From the NCBI GenBank assembly GCA_900556615.1, contig USPP01000004.1:1-19363 (forward strand): 19,363 nt of DNA, in the 5' to 3' direction. The stretch comes from an uncultured Eubacteriales bacterium. GTDB taxonomy: Bacteria; Bacillota; Clostridia; Oscillospirales; CAG-272. This document shows positions 7,175 through 14,788 of the stretch, one piece after another (position 1 is the stretch's first letter; each line of letters opens with the position of its first letter). The position numbers and the translations under genes are program-made. The notes beneath the pieces were generated by a model. It made no database searches. It was not told the DNA's origin and was given only the letters and a program-made list of their open reading frames with translations.

Positions 7175-8653
7175 ATGAAAACATCAACGCCGTATATTTT
7201 AGGAATCGACTGTGGGCAAACCGCTCTGAAAGCATGCGTTTTTGACATATGCGGCAATGAACTATACAGCGTATCTGCTCCGACCGATATCTCTCATTCT
7301 TCAGACGGCATATCATCAAATTTAGATATGGAACTGCTGTGGAAAAACGCCTGCTCTCTGCTACGCGAAATTACTCAAAAGGTTTCCGCAGCAAAAATAT
7401 GCGCTGTCGGCGTATCAGGCCATGGAAACGGAATTTACCCTATAGATGTCGAAGGAAAAGCATTCATGCCTGCTATTCTTTCAACTGATCTTAATGCTCT
7501 TTCCGTTATTTCCGCATGGAATTCTGACGGTACGGCAAACCGTATACGTCAAAAGGCACTTTGTGCTCCTTGGGCGGGACAACCTGCGCCTATTCTTAAA
7601 TATTTAGCGGAGAATTTCCCGTCATTATTTAAGAGAATACGTTTCGTTTTGTCGTGCGCCGATTGGCTGACCTTCCGGCTCACCGGAGTTCTTTCCACCG
7701 ATTTTGGAAGTCTCGGTACGTCCGGGCTAATCGATCAGAGAAAAAGGACTGCCGACAATGAGCTTTCCGAAATTTACGGAATCCCATCTCTGCCGGAATT
7801 AATTCCCTGCGCATTTGCCTCCGGAAGCAAAATAGGATGCATAAGCAAACAGACCGCGGAAGAAACAGGACTTCTTACCGGAACCTCCGTGAGCGTCGGA
7901 AATTTTGATGTTAATGCATGCTGTATTGGCGGAGGAGCCGTCGATGATTCACATTATTCGGTAGTTGCGGGAACATGGAGTATAAACGCAGCATTCACCA
8001 ATCAGCCGGTTATATCCGAATCGCTCTTTTCATGCAATCTTTACGGAGACGGAAAACGGTATATTTCCATCGAATCAAGTCCTACTTCAGCAATTAATCT
8101 GGAGTTGTTCTTAAACGCTCATCCCGATCTTACCCCGGCAGATTGTGATATTTTGGCCGAAACCGCGAATTGGCGAACACCGGATGATATACTCTATCTA
8201 CCTTATATCAAACCTCTTCCAACCATGCCAAGGCTTAAGGGAGGATTTTCAGGCAACATTTCTGAAAAAGGACTTCCCGATAAGCTCCGCATTCTTTATG
8301 AGGGGGTGGCTATGGGACATCGTCTGCATATTGAAAATCTTAAAAGCTCCGGTTTAATGCGCGACGCCGTTCGGATAACCGGCGGTGCTGCAAAAAGTCG
8401 AATTTGGATGCAAATGTTTGCAGACATAATAGGGCTTCCCATAGAGGTTCCGAACGCTCACTCCGCAGGAGCTCTTGGTGCGGCAATTTGCGCCGGAACG
8501 GCTGCCGGAATGTATAAAAGCATTGAAGAAGCCTGCAGTCAAATGATTGCAGTGCAAAATGTCTTTTATCCTATGCCCGGCCGGGAAGAATTTTACAGTC
8601 AAAAATTCAGCAAGTTTCTAAATCTTATTAAGACTCAAAACATTGAAAATTAA
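7175..8653 (+). CDS. FGGY-family carbohydrate kinase (xylulokinase-like)
   Basis: A 492-residue kinase, a normal FGGY length. The N-terminal half opens with the phosphate-binding segment GIDCGQTALKACVFD and contains GVSGHGNGIYPID and SCADWLTFRLTGVLSTDFG. The C-terminal half has ITGGAAKSRIWMQMFADIIG and AHSAGALGAAICAG, as in xylulokinase and related enzymes. ATG at 7175 is chosen because AAAGGA at 7161-7166 sits 8 bases upstream; the in-frame extension further upstream runs through the promoter and cannot be real. It is the first gene of a four-gene rightward operon, followed 17 bases later by the aldolase gene. It probably phosphorylates a ketose or related open-chain sugar for aldol cleavage. 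The exact sugar is unknown. Confidence 0.92.
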   Translation: MKTSTPYILGIDCGQTALKACVFDICGNELYSVSAPTDISHSSDGISSNLDMELLWKNACSLLREITQKVSAAKICAVGVSGHGNGIYPIDVEGKAFMPAILSTDLNALSVISAWNSDGTANRIRQKALCAPWAGQPAPILKYLAENFPSLFKRIRFVLSCADWLTFRLTGVLSTDFGSLGTSGLIDQRKRTADNELSEIYGIPSLPELIPCAFASGSKIGCISKQTAEETGLLTGTSVSVGNFDVNACCIGGGAVDDSHYSVVAGTWSINAAFTNQPVISESLFSCNLYGDGKRYISIESSPTSAINLELFLNAHPDLTPADCDILAETANWRTPDDILYLPYIKPLPTMPRLKGGFSGNISEKGLPDKLRILYEGVAMGHRLHIENLKSSGLMRDAVRITGGAAKSRIWMQMFADIIGLPIEVPNAHSAGALGAAICAGTAAGMYKSIEEACSQMIAVQNVFYPMPGREEFYSQKFSKFLNLIKTQNIEN

Positions 8654-8670
8654 GAAAGGATTTTATAATA

Positions 8671-9552
8671 ATGAATTTTGTAACTTTGAAGGATTTAATC
8701 GCTGACGCACGAAAAAAACATTATGCAATTCCCGCGTTTGACGTCAGTAATTATGAAATGATCCGTTGTGTATCAGAGGTTTGTGAGGAGGAGAAATCTC
8801 CCGCAATATTAATGTGTCTGCAGCCGGAGCTTGAAGGAAAAGGGCTTGGGTTTATGGTGGATATTGCAAAGCATGCGGCATCGGAATATAACGTTCCTTT
8901 CTGTCTGCATCTTGATCACGCAACCGAAATGAAAAATATAGTCCGCGCTGTCGAGGCAGGCTTTTCTTCGGTAATGTATGACGGTTCAAGACTTTCTTTT
9001 TCAGAAAATGCCACCAATACCAAAGAAGTCGTAGATTATGCGCATGCGCACGGTCTTACTGTAGAGGCTGAGCTTGGCCATGTTGCAGATGCCATTGCAG
9101 GAAATAATCAAAGTCTTGTTTCCTCCTCAACCGAAGCGGAAATTGAAGAAAATTTCACAAAACCAGCCGATGTCGTTGAGTTTGTCGCACGCACCAATGT
9201 CGACTGCCTTGCTGTTGCCATCGGAACCGCTCATGGTGTATATGTCAAAGCGCCAAAGCTTAATCTTGAACTTCTCGATCGTATAAATACCGTTTCACCG
9301 ATTCCCCTCGTTCTTCACGGAGGAAGCGGAACACCGGACAGTGAAATCCGCGGTGCCATTGCCGGCGGAATAACCAAAATCAACGTTTACTCCGAAGTTC
9401 TCAATGCGCTTAATACCGGTTTGTTAAATAAGCTTTCCTCTATTCATAACATGTCAATGTGGCCCTGCTTCGTTTATGAAGAAGCAATTAAAAAGATGAA
9501 GGATGTTATACGCGATAAGATAAGAATCTTTGGGAGCAACGGAAAAGCATGA
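8671..9552 (+). CDS. Class II (zinc) ketose-bisphosphate-type aldolase
   Basis: A 293-residue protein of the FbaA/GatY/KbaY family, which cleaves ketose phosphates to dihydroxyacetone phosphate plus an aldehyde. Visible family features are FCLHLDHA with catalytic Asp82 and zinc ligand His83, EAELGH at 133-138, AIGTAHGVY with zinc ligand His188, and LVLHGGSG with His216 followed by GGITKINV. A ribosome site AAAGGA lies about 10 bases before the ATG. Its stop overlaps the start of the next gene (ATGA). Standing directly after a sugar kinase, it is more likely to act on a specialised ketose phosphate than in central glycolysis, although the specificity cannot be read from sequence. Confidence 0.93.
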   Translation: MNFVTLKDLIADARKKHYAIPAFDVSNYEMIRCVSEVCEEEKSPAILMCLQPELEGKGLGFMVDIAKHAASEYNVPFCLHLDHATEMKNIVRAVEAGFSSVMYDGSRLSFSENATNTKEVVDYAHAHGLTVEAELGHVADAIAGNNQSLVSSSTEAEIEENFTKPADVVEFVARTNVDCLAVAIGTAHGVYVKAPKLNLELLDRINTVSPIPLVLHGGSGTPDSEIRGAIAGGITKINVYSEVLNALNTGLLNKLSSIHNMSMWPCFVYEEAIKKMKDVIRDKIRIFGSNGKA

Positions 9553-10607
9553 AGCTTGTTGGAATAGGTGATCTGTTTATACCCGGAAGCTACATTGAAA
9601 GCGGGGTAAAACCGCTCAGAGATCTGGGATTATCGGTAAAAATTATTGATTGGGAAACCAACGGATTTCAGGGACTTCAAAATATTAATCTGATTGTGGA
9701 ACAGAACGGTGCCGAGGCTTATGAGGTTCCGGATTACATAATAAACGCCGTATGTGATGCGGATATTATCATGACGCAGTTCTGCCCCATTAACCGAAAA
9801 GTTATAGACAGTTGTCATAATTTAAAGGTTGTCGGAGTATTCAGAGGAGGCTATGAAAATGTCAATATAGAGTATTGCACTGAAAAAGGGATAGCCGTCA
9901 TGAATACTCCCGGACGCAACGCCGATTCCGTCGCGGACTTTACGGTTGGCGCGCTTATCTGCGAGGCAAGAAATATTGCACGTGGTCATTACGGACTTAA
10001 AAACGGCGAATGGATACGTAATTATCCCAATTCTGGAGTTATTCCCGATCTTCCCGGCAAAACCGTTGGTCTTGTCGGTCTCGGAGAAATCGGAAAAAAG
10101 GTCGCGCACCGTCTCTCCGGATTTGACATGAATATCATTGCTTATGATCCGTACTGCAAAACCGTTCCGGAAGGCGTTACTTTAGTGGAACTGAAAGAAC
10201 TGATGTCAAAGAGCGATTTCGTTTCGCTTCACGCGCGACTTACAGAAAGCAATCACCATCTGATAAATTCAGATATGCTTGCCCTCATGAAACCCACTGC
10301 ATATTTGATCAACACTTCCCGTGCCGGTCTTGTTGACGAAGCTGCTCTCTATGACGCTCTTAGCCGTAAAAAAATTGCCGGTGCTATGCTTGATGTATTT
10401 GAAAGCGAACCCCCCGGAAAAAATCATCCTCTTGTAAATCTTCCGAATATAACTTTAACACCTCACATGGCGGGCGGATCAAATGATGCCTTCTTCCTTT
10501 CTCCCGTAAAACTGACAAAGGAACTTATGCGTGCATGGAAAAATGAAATCCCCGCTTATGTAATTAATAAAGAATGCTGGAGGAAAGATATATGGAACTT
10601 GGATTAA
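9549..10607 (+). CDS. D-isomer 2-hydroxyacid dehydrogenase (phosphoglycerate dehydrogenase-like)
   Basis: A 352-residue NAD(P)-dependent enzyme. The catalytic domain halves flank a Rossmann domain with VGLVGLGEIG (GxGxxG at 177-182). Catalytic residues of the family are visible: Arg258 in NTSRAGLVDE, Glu287 in DVFESEP and His306 in TPHMAGG. It starts within the aldolase stop codon (ATGA overlap), which indicates translational coupling. A regulatory ACT domain, as in many biosynthetic SerA proteins, is absent, so a catabolic role, such as reducing or oxidising a 2-hydroxy acid made from the sugar, is more likely than serine synthesis. The N-terminal 100 residues follow the usual FITQFCPINRKVID-like pattern seen in sugar-locus homologues. 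Substrate is unknown. Confidence 0.9.
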   Translation: MKLVGIGDLFIPGSYIESGVKPLRDLGLSVKIIDWETNGFQGLQNINLIVEQNGAEAYEVPDYIINAVCDADIIMTQFCPINRKVIDSCHNLKVVGVFRGGYENVNIEYCTEKGIAVMNTPGRNADSVADFTVGALICEARNIARGHYGLKNGEWIRNYPNSGVIPDLPGKTVGLVGLGEIGKKVAHRLSGFDMNIIAYDPYCKTVPEGVTLVELKELMSKSDFVSLHARLTESNHHLINSDMLALMKPTAYLINTSRAGLVDEAALYDALSRKKIAGAMLDVFESEPPGKNHPLVNLPNITLTPHMAGGSNDAFFLSPVKLTKELMRAWKNEIPAYVINKECWRKDIWNLD

Positions 10608-11353
10608 AAGGAAAAAACGCCCTTATAACGGGGGGAACCAGCGGTTTAGGCGCCGCAACTGCGGAGCTTCTTGCCGCGGAAGGAGTTTCTCTCGCCTTAA
10701 ATTATGTTGTTAACGAAGGCGAAGCCGTATCCTTCGCCAAACATATCACCGACACTTATGGAGTGAAATGTACCGCAGTATATGCCGATATATCAAATCC
10801 CGAAGATGATGACAACATGGTCAATAAAGCAATTAGGGAACTGGGAGCCATAGATATTCTCGTAAACTGCGCCGGAATCTGGCCAACCGCGTATGTTAAT
10901 GAAATGACGGACGAACAGTGGGAAAAATGTATAGCAATTGATCTGAACGGAACTTTCTTTGTTACCAGACGTGTCATCAATTACATGATTAGCCGCGGAA
11001 AGGGAGGACGAATTATTACCACTGTTTCTCAGGCTGCTTTCCACGGTTCAACCTCCGGTCATGCACACTATGCCGCCTCAAAGGGAGGACTTGTTACATT
11101 TAATGTTTCTTTAGCAAGAGAAGTCGCAAAATACGGAATTAACTGTACCTGCGTTGCTCCGGGAATGATGCGTACTCCGATGAATCAGCAAGTTCTTGCC
11201 GAAAGAGAAGACGAATACCTTAAACGTATTCCTCTCGGAAGAATCTCTGAAACTAAAGACGTAGCAAATGTAATAACATTCCTTGCCTCAGAACCGGCAA
11301 GCTATATAACCGGAGCGACTATCGATGTAACAGGCGGTATGCTGATGAGGTAA
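10592..11353 (+). CDS. Short-chain dehydrogenase/reductase (classical SDR)
   Basis: A 253-residue classical SDR. The cofactor motif is TGGTSGLG at residues 13-20, NCAG is at 92-95, the structural Asn is in IDLNGTF, and the active site is Ser146 with YAASK (Tyr160, Lys164). The end, YITGATIDVTGGM, is typical of the FabG-like group. An earlier in-frame ATG at 10574 exists, but GGAGG at 10579-10583 sits 8 bases before ATG 10592, and the protein then begins MELGLKGKNALITGG. The gene overlaps the end of the hydroxyacid dehydrogenase by 16 bases. It is the last gene of the operon and probably oxidises or reduces a polyol, sugar or sugar acid in the same pathway; fatty acid synthesis is unlikely in this context. 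Confidence 0.92.
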   Translation: MELGLKGKNALITGGTSGLGAATAELLAAEGVSLALNYVVNEGEAVSFAKHITDTYGVKCTAVYADISNPEDDDNMVNKAIRELGAIDILVNCAGIWPTAYVNEMTDEQWEKCIAIDLNGTFFVTRRVINYMISRGKGGRIITTVSQAAFHGSTSGHAHYAASKGGLVTFNVSLAREVAKYGINCTCVAPGMMRTPMNQQVLAEREDEYLKRIPLGRISETKDVANVITFLASEPASYITGATIDVTGGMLMR

Positions 11354-11522
11354 TCAAGTCATTGTTTGAAAACAGCAATTGCACAAGAATCAATAAAATA
11401 GTATAACAAAAGTAAGGCAATACAAATCCTATTCTTAATCGCACAAACCTTTACAAGTAAAAACAAGGCAAATACTGACGCACCTTTAATTTTGTTTTGA
11501 GAGCCTTCTGATTATACCAAAT

Positions 11523-11559
11523 TTTTTCCTCGCTCCGATACACCGAGAGCGAGGAAAAA
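11523..11559. repeat. Perfect 13-bp hairpin with reversed terminator polarity
   Basis: The arms TTTTTCCTCGCTC (11523-11535) and GAGCGAGGAAAAA (11547-11559) are perfectly complementary around an 11-base loop. In a standard bidirectional terminator the A-run comes first and the T-run last; here it is the opposite on both strands, so there is no 3' U tract. It may still mark the 3' end of the sugar operon transcript, but it is not a typical intrinsic terminator. Confidence 0.75.
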
Positions 11560-11935
11560 GCTTTCTATAAGGCAATTATCGGAGAGTGATCGAAATGATT
11601 CCTACCGCAGCTTTAATGTATAAACATAATAAAATCCTTATGCCGTATAAAATTGACATGGATATGAAAAAAAGCCTCCGAAATCGGTTAAATCCCACTC
11701 TCTTTGATGGTTTTGCCAATTTATAGATACTCCGTACAGTGAAATATTGCACACAATCCGCAGAACGAACGAAGGAAACCGAACAGACGATGCGGCAATC
11801 CCGGTATCAGACCAAACGAAAATGTCCGGCTGACAGCTATCAAGAAAATTGCATAGCGGTGTTACAATTGATCATTGACAAAACTACAGATGTATATTTT
11901 ATCAATATTGCCTTTGGAAAAATATATAACCGGGG

Positions 11936-11964
11936 TTGATTTACAAGGAAAAATATGATAAAAT
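11936..11964 (+). promoter_or_regulatory. Candidate extended -10 promoter for the M18 aminopeptidase
   Basis: TTGATT at 11936-11941 and TAAAAT at 11959-11964 are 17 bases apart, and TG precedes the -10 box by one base. The start point would be about 50 bases before the ATG at 12021. Confidence 0.5.
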
Positions 11965-12020
11965 TTCCTTTGACATCATTATCATAAAGAACCACAAGAA
12001 AGGACATCGGCCGAACCGCT

Positions 12021-13328
12021 ATGAACCAAACCTCAAACGCACTTCTCGATTTCATTTCAAAAACCCCAACCGGATTTCACGCAGTCAAAAATGTATCCGA
12101 ATCACTTGTGTCAAAAGGCTATACCGAACTCAACGAAGCCAGTGATTGGAAGCTTGAATACGGTGGAAAATACTTTACTACCCGCAACCTTTCCTCTCTG
12201 ATTGCTTTTCGTATTCCAATCGAAAAGCCAAAAAGCTTTATGATTACTGCGGCACACGGGGATTCACCTGCTTTTAAGATAAAGGAACACGCAGAAAGCG
12301 AAGCTGCAGGGTTCTATACCCGTATCAATACCGAAAAATACGGCGGTATGATATACTCGTCATGGCTCGATCGTCCTCTTTCCGCAGCGGGAAAAATAAC
12401 TGTTCTCGGTAACGGTACCATAACATCAAAGATTGTGGATCTGAAACGAGACCTTTTTCTGATTCCGTCAGTTGCCATTCATATGAACCGCCACGCCAAC
12501 GAAAACGCCTCCTATAACCCCGCAATAGATATGCAGCCGATTTCCGGAAGCATATCTGCAAAGGGCGGCTACAAAAAACTTCTTGCCGAGGTGTGCGGAT
12601 GTTCTGAGGAGGATATTCTTGCATCGGATATGTTCCTTTATTCCCGTGACGCCGGAAAAACATGGGGCATAAACGAGGAATTTATTTCTTCGCCGCGGCT
12701 TGACGATCTTCAGTGCGTATTTGCCGCATATTCCGGTTTTATTTCCGCCAAGGAATCAAGCGCCTGCCCTGTTCTCTGCATCTACGATAATGAGGAAGTA
12801 GGAAGCACAACGAAACAGGGAGCCGCCTCCACTTTCCTGAAGGATACGCTCACAAGAATTACCGATGCGCTCGGCGGAAATCATTCCGATTATCTTAAAT
12901 CTCTCGCTTCAAGCTTTATGGTTTCTGCTGACAATGCTCACGCCGTCCATCCGAACCACCCCGAATATTCTGATCCGTCTCACCGCCCGATCATAAACGG
13001 GGGAATCGTAATCAAGCATAATGCCAACCAGCGATATACGACAGACGCGCTTTCCTCCGCCGTATTTACCGAGATCTGCCGCAAAGCCGGCGTTCCGGTA
13101 CAGCGTTTCACCAATCGCTCGGACATAGCCGGCGGCTCTACGCTCGGAAATATTTCCAATACTCAAGCGGCGGTAAACACCGTGGATATCGGACTTCCTC
13201 AGCTCTCTATGCATTCTTCCTATGAAACGGCAGGTGCTTTGGATACCGATTACCTGATAACCGCTTTAACGTTTTTTTTCGGATCTGAAATCATATCAGA
13301 AGCTTCCGACAGCATAAGAATCCAATAA
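12021..13328 (+). CDS. apeB: M18 family zinc aminopeptidase
   Basis: A 435-residue cytoplasmic aminopeptidase of the aspartyl/aminopeptidase I family, close to the usual length of 430-460. Family features are visible in order: LLDFISKTPTGFHAV at the N-terminus, TAAHGDSPAF with metal ligand His79, SPRLDDL with Asp228, YDNEEVGS with Glu258/Glu259, SADNAHAVHPNHPEY with Asp304, and LPQLSMHSSYETAG near the end with a metal-binding His. It removes N-terminal residues during peptide turnover. The nearest ribosome site, AAAGGA, is about 16 bases before the ATG, which is farther than usual; there is no better in-frame start. It stands alone between long non-coding stretches, downstream of the sugar operon but with its own promoter candidate. 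Confidence 0.93.
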   Translation: MNQTSNALLDFISKTPTGFHAVKNVSESLVSKGYTELNEASDWKLEYGGKYFTTRNLSSLIAFRIPIEKPKSFMITAAHGDSPAFKIKEHAESEAAGFYTRINTEKYGGMIYSSWLDRPLSAAGKITVLGNGTITSKIVDLKRDLFLIPSVAIHMNRHANENASYNPAIDMQPISGSISAKGGYKKLLAEVCGCSEEDILASDMFLYSRDAGKTWGINEEFISSPRLDDLQCVFAAYSGFISAKESSACPVLCIYDNEEVGSTTKQGAASTFLKDTLTRITDALGGNHSDYLKSLASSFMVSADNAHAVHPNHPEYSDPSHRPIINGGIVIKHNANQRYTTDALSSAVFTEICRKAGVPVQRFTNRSDIAGGSTLGNISNTQAAVNTVDIGLPQLSMHSSYETAGALDTDYLITALTFFFGSEIISEASDSIRIQ

Positions 13329-13408
13329 GCTTCCCGGCAGTGTTAAGACAGCATAGACGGATTCGCCCCTTTCGCCTTGACGGTGTTTCTGCACTGCCGG
13401 AACTGTAC

Positions 13409-13727
13409 TAAGGCAACACCGACAGGCTTACGCATGCGCCTTGCTAATGCACCTGCGGGACAATTTCCCGTCAAAAATTCACCGCCCAAATCCGCCTTGA
13501 TCTGCTTTCCGCCATTCGTTACAAGAAATCCTTGCCAGATGTATACGCTGTCTTCGGAATTTTTGTTTTGACTGAAAAAAACGCTTTACCGTCTATAAAC
13601 ATTGAACTTTAGAGATTCCCTTCACAAATTTTGCCGGTGAGGTGCCGCTTTTTGCCCCTCAATTGGTATCGTCTGATGAAAATAGGACTCCGCTCTGCAC
13701 CATCAGAATCCGACGATATTGCCTTAA
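13409..13727. repeat. Composite repeat: family A copy 2 interrupted by a family B copy
   Basis: The ends, TAAGGCAACACC at the left and ATATTGCCTTAA at the right, match the family A termini. The left part (TTTCCCGTCA near 13466) and the right part (CACAAATT near 13624 through CAATTGGTATCGTCTGATG) align with copies 1 and 3. The middle, about 13485-13617, is absent from those copies; its right two-thirds (13533-13617) matches the reverse complement of 16857-16936. It is more diverged than the other copies. Confidence 0.65.
13533..13617. repeat. Family B repeat, copy nested in composite element
   Basis: About 80 bases, roughly 80% identical by eye to the reverse complement of 16857-16936. Shared words include CGGAATTTTTGTTTTGACTG (13551-13570), the CTATAAACATTG/CTATGAACATTG segment and TTTAGAGAT near the right end. 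Confidence 0.7.
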
Positions 13728-13840
13728 AAATCAAGACTTTTAACATACGCCGCGATCAAATGGCTCCTCGGGGCTTTGCGCGTTAATGCAGCAACCTCTT
13801 TTGTCTTCACTTCAAGCAAGCAAACCATTATTTGAAACAA

Positions 13841-13854
13841 AACCGGATCCGGTT
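13841..13854. repeat. Perfect 14-base GC-rich palindrome
   Basis: AACCGGATCCGGTT is self-complementary and lies 10 bases before the terminator at 13865. No protein-binding role is known to me. It could be an operator or part of the 3' end structure of an upstream transcript. Confidence 0.5.
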
Positions 13855-13864
13855 CGTGATTCCT

Positions 13865-13906
13865 AAGGACTGTAAAAAACATTGCGTTTTTAACAGTCCT
13901 TTTTTA
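13865..13906 (+). terminator. Intrinsic terminator upstream of sigK
   Basis: AAGGACTGT with AAAAAAC pairs with GTTTTT and AACAGTCCTT around a four- to five-base loop, with one bulged base, followed by TTTTTTATTTT. Polarity is right for plus-strand transcription. It probably ends read-through from the aminopeptidase gene, more than 500 bases upstream, or an unrecognised short transcript, and insulates sigK. Confidence 0.8.
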
Positions 13907-14030
13907 TTTTCCGAAACATAGTACAAGCGGTGATTTTCATAAACTGAATCAAGATATTACTTTATTATTTCTGATTATCTGCGGAAATATTTCTTTCCGA
14001 CGATACTGAATAAAACGGAGAGTCGCTATT

Positions 14031-14720
14031 ATGACCGATATAATTTCAAGATTATTCTGCCTGTTTCTTAAGGTTTCGGGAACAAAATCCTTTCCGCCCC
14101 CTCTTCCTCCGGAGGAAGAAGCGGAGTGCTTTCGAAAAGCCAAAAAAGGAGACCGCAAAGCGCGCGAAATACTGATTGAACACAATCTCCGCCTTGTTGC
14201 ACATATTGTCAAAAAATATTATTCCACCTATAAAAATCAGGAAGATCTTGTTTCAATCGGTACAGTCGGTCTTATAAAAGCCATTGATTCCTTTGATATT
14301 TCCAATGGCGCTCGCTTTGCTACCTATGCCAGCAAATGTCTTCAAAACGAGATACTCATGTACTTTCGTTCTCAGAAAAAAGCCTCTTGCGAAGTTTCGA
14401 TCAACGAAACGATCGACATAGATAAGGACGGCAATCCCCTTACCTATATTGATATCATAAGCTGTGAGGATACAATAGCAGAGGACATTGATCTGAAAAT
14501 CAGCAGTAAAAAAGCTATTGATATCATCAACAGCGCCCTTACCCCCCGTGAACGTCAGATCATCATTCTGAGATACGGCTTAAACAACCGACGACCGGTA
14601 ACACAGCGTGAAATCGCATCGGCGCTGGGGATTTCCCGTTCATATGTCAGCCGCATTGAAAAAAGCGCCATTGATAAAATACGAAGCGAATTTCTCCGAA
14701 TCGGAGAGAATATTTTTTAA
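14031..14720 (+). CDS. sigK: RNA polymerase sporulation sigma factor SigK
   Basis: A 229-residue sigma-70 family factor. A hydrophobic N-terminus of about 20 residues (MTDIISRLFCLFLKVSG) resembles the pro-sequence removed by SpoIVFB in Bacillus SigK. FPPPLPPEEE and EHNLRLVAHIVKKYY are closer to SigK than to SigE. Region 2 continues with DLVSIGTVGLIKAIDSF and FATYASKCLQNEILMYFR; region 4 has LTPRERQIIILRYGL and the helix-turn-helix TQREIASALGISRSYVSRIE. A GGAG ribosome site lies about 10 bases upstream. The frame is whole, so there is no skin-type intervening element. It directs late mother-cell transcription in sporulation and stands 68 bases before the sipL-like coat gene on the same strand. 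Confidence 0.93.
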   Translation: MTDIISRLFCLFLKVSGTKSFPPPLPPEEEAECFRKAKKGDRKAREILIEHNLRLVAHIVKKYYSTYKNQEDLVSIGTVGLIKAIDSFDISNGARFATYASKCLQNEILMYFRSQKKASCEVSINETIDIDKDGNPLTYIDIISCEDTIAEDIDLKISSKKAIDIINSALTPRERQIIILRYGLNNRRPVTQREIASALGISRSYVSRIEKSAIDKIRSEFLRIGENIF

Positions 14721-14788
14721 TCCTTCCCCTCATTTTTCTCTGCCTTTATGCATATAAATGGAACAAAAAAATGTGCGAGGTAAAAATT

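Larger units (their letters stand above)
11354..12020. other. 667-base intergenic stretch after the sugar operon
   Basis: I see no convincing gene. It holds a perfect long hairpin (11523-11559) and a candidate promoter for the aminopeptidase gene (11936-11964). A further TTGACA at 11875-11880 has no good -10 box at the right distance. Several AAGGCAAT words (near 11414 and 11570) and ATTGCCTTT (near 11909) resemble ends of the family A repeat, but the sequences between them could not be aligned to it. Confidence 0.5.
13329..14030. other. 702-base intergenic stretch between aminopeptidase and sigK
   Basis: No convincing gene was seen. The stretch holds an imperfect long-loop inverted repeat just after the aminopeptidase (13331-13342 with 13392-13402), a composite repeat (13409-13727), a palindrome (13841-13854), a terminator (13865-13906) and the sigK upstream region. 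A sporulation-type promoter for sigK may exist (a CATAAACT word near 13938 is vaguely like a SigE -10 box), but I cannot support it firmly. Confidence 0.5.

Noticed and set aside
11569..11918. Possible further family A repeat between TAAGGCAAT near 11569 and ATTGCCTTT near 11909
   Set aside because: The inner sequence could not be aligned to the other copies, and the words are short enough to arise by chance.
13331..13402. Inverted repeat TTCCCGGCAGTG / CACTGCCGGAA as a terminator after the aminopeptidase gene
   Set aside because: The loop is about 49 bases, the stem has a bulge, and no U tract follows, so it is noted only as an imperfect inverted repeat.
13836..13862. tRNA T-arm-like word GGTTCGTGATTCC
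   Set aside because: No stems of the right length pair around it, and no acceptor stem or anticodon arm was found upstream. The palindrome explains it better.
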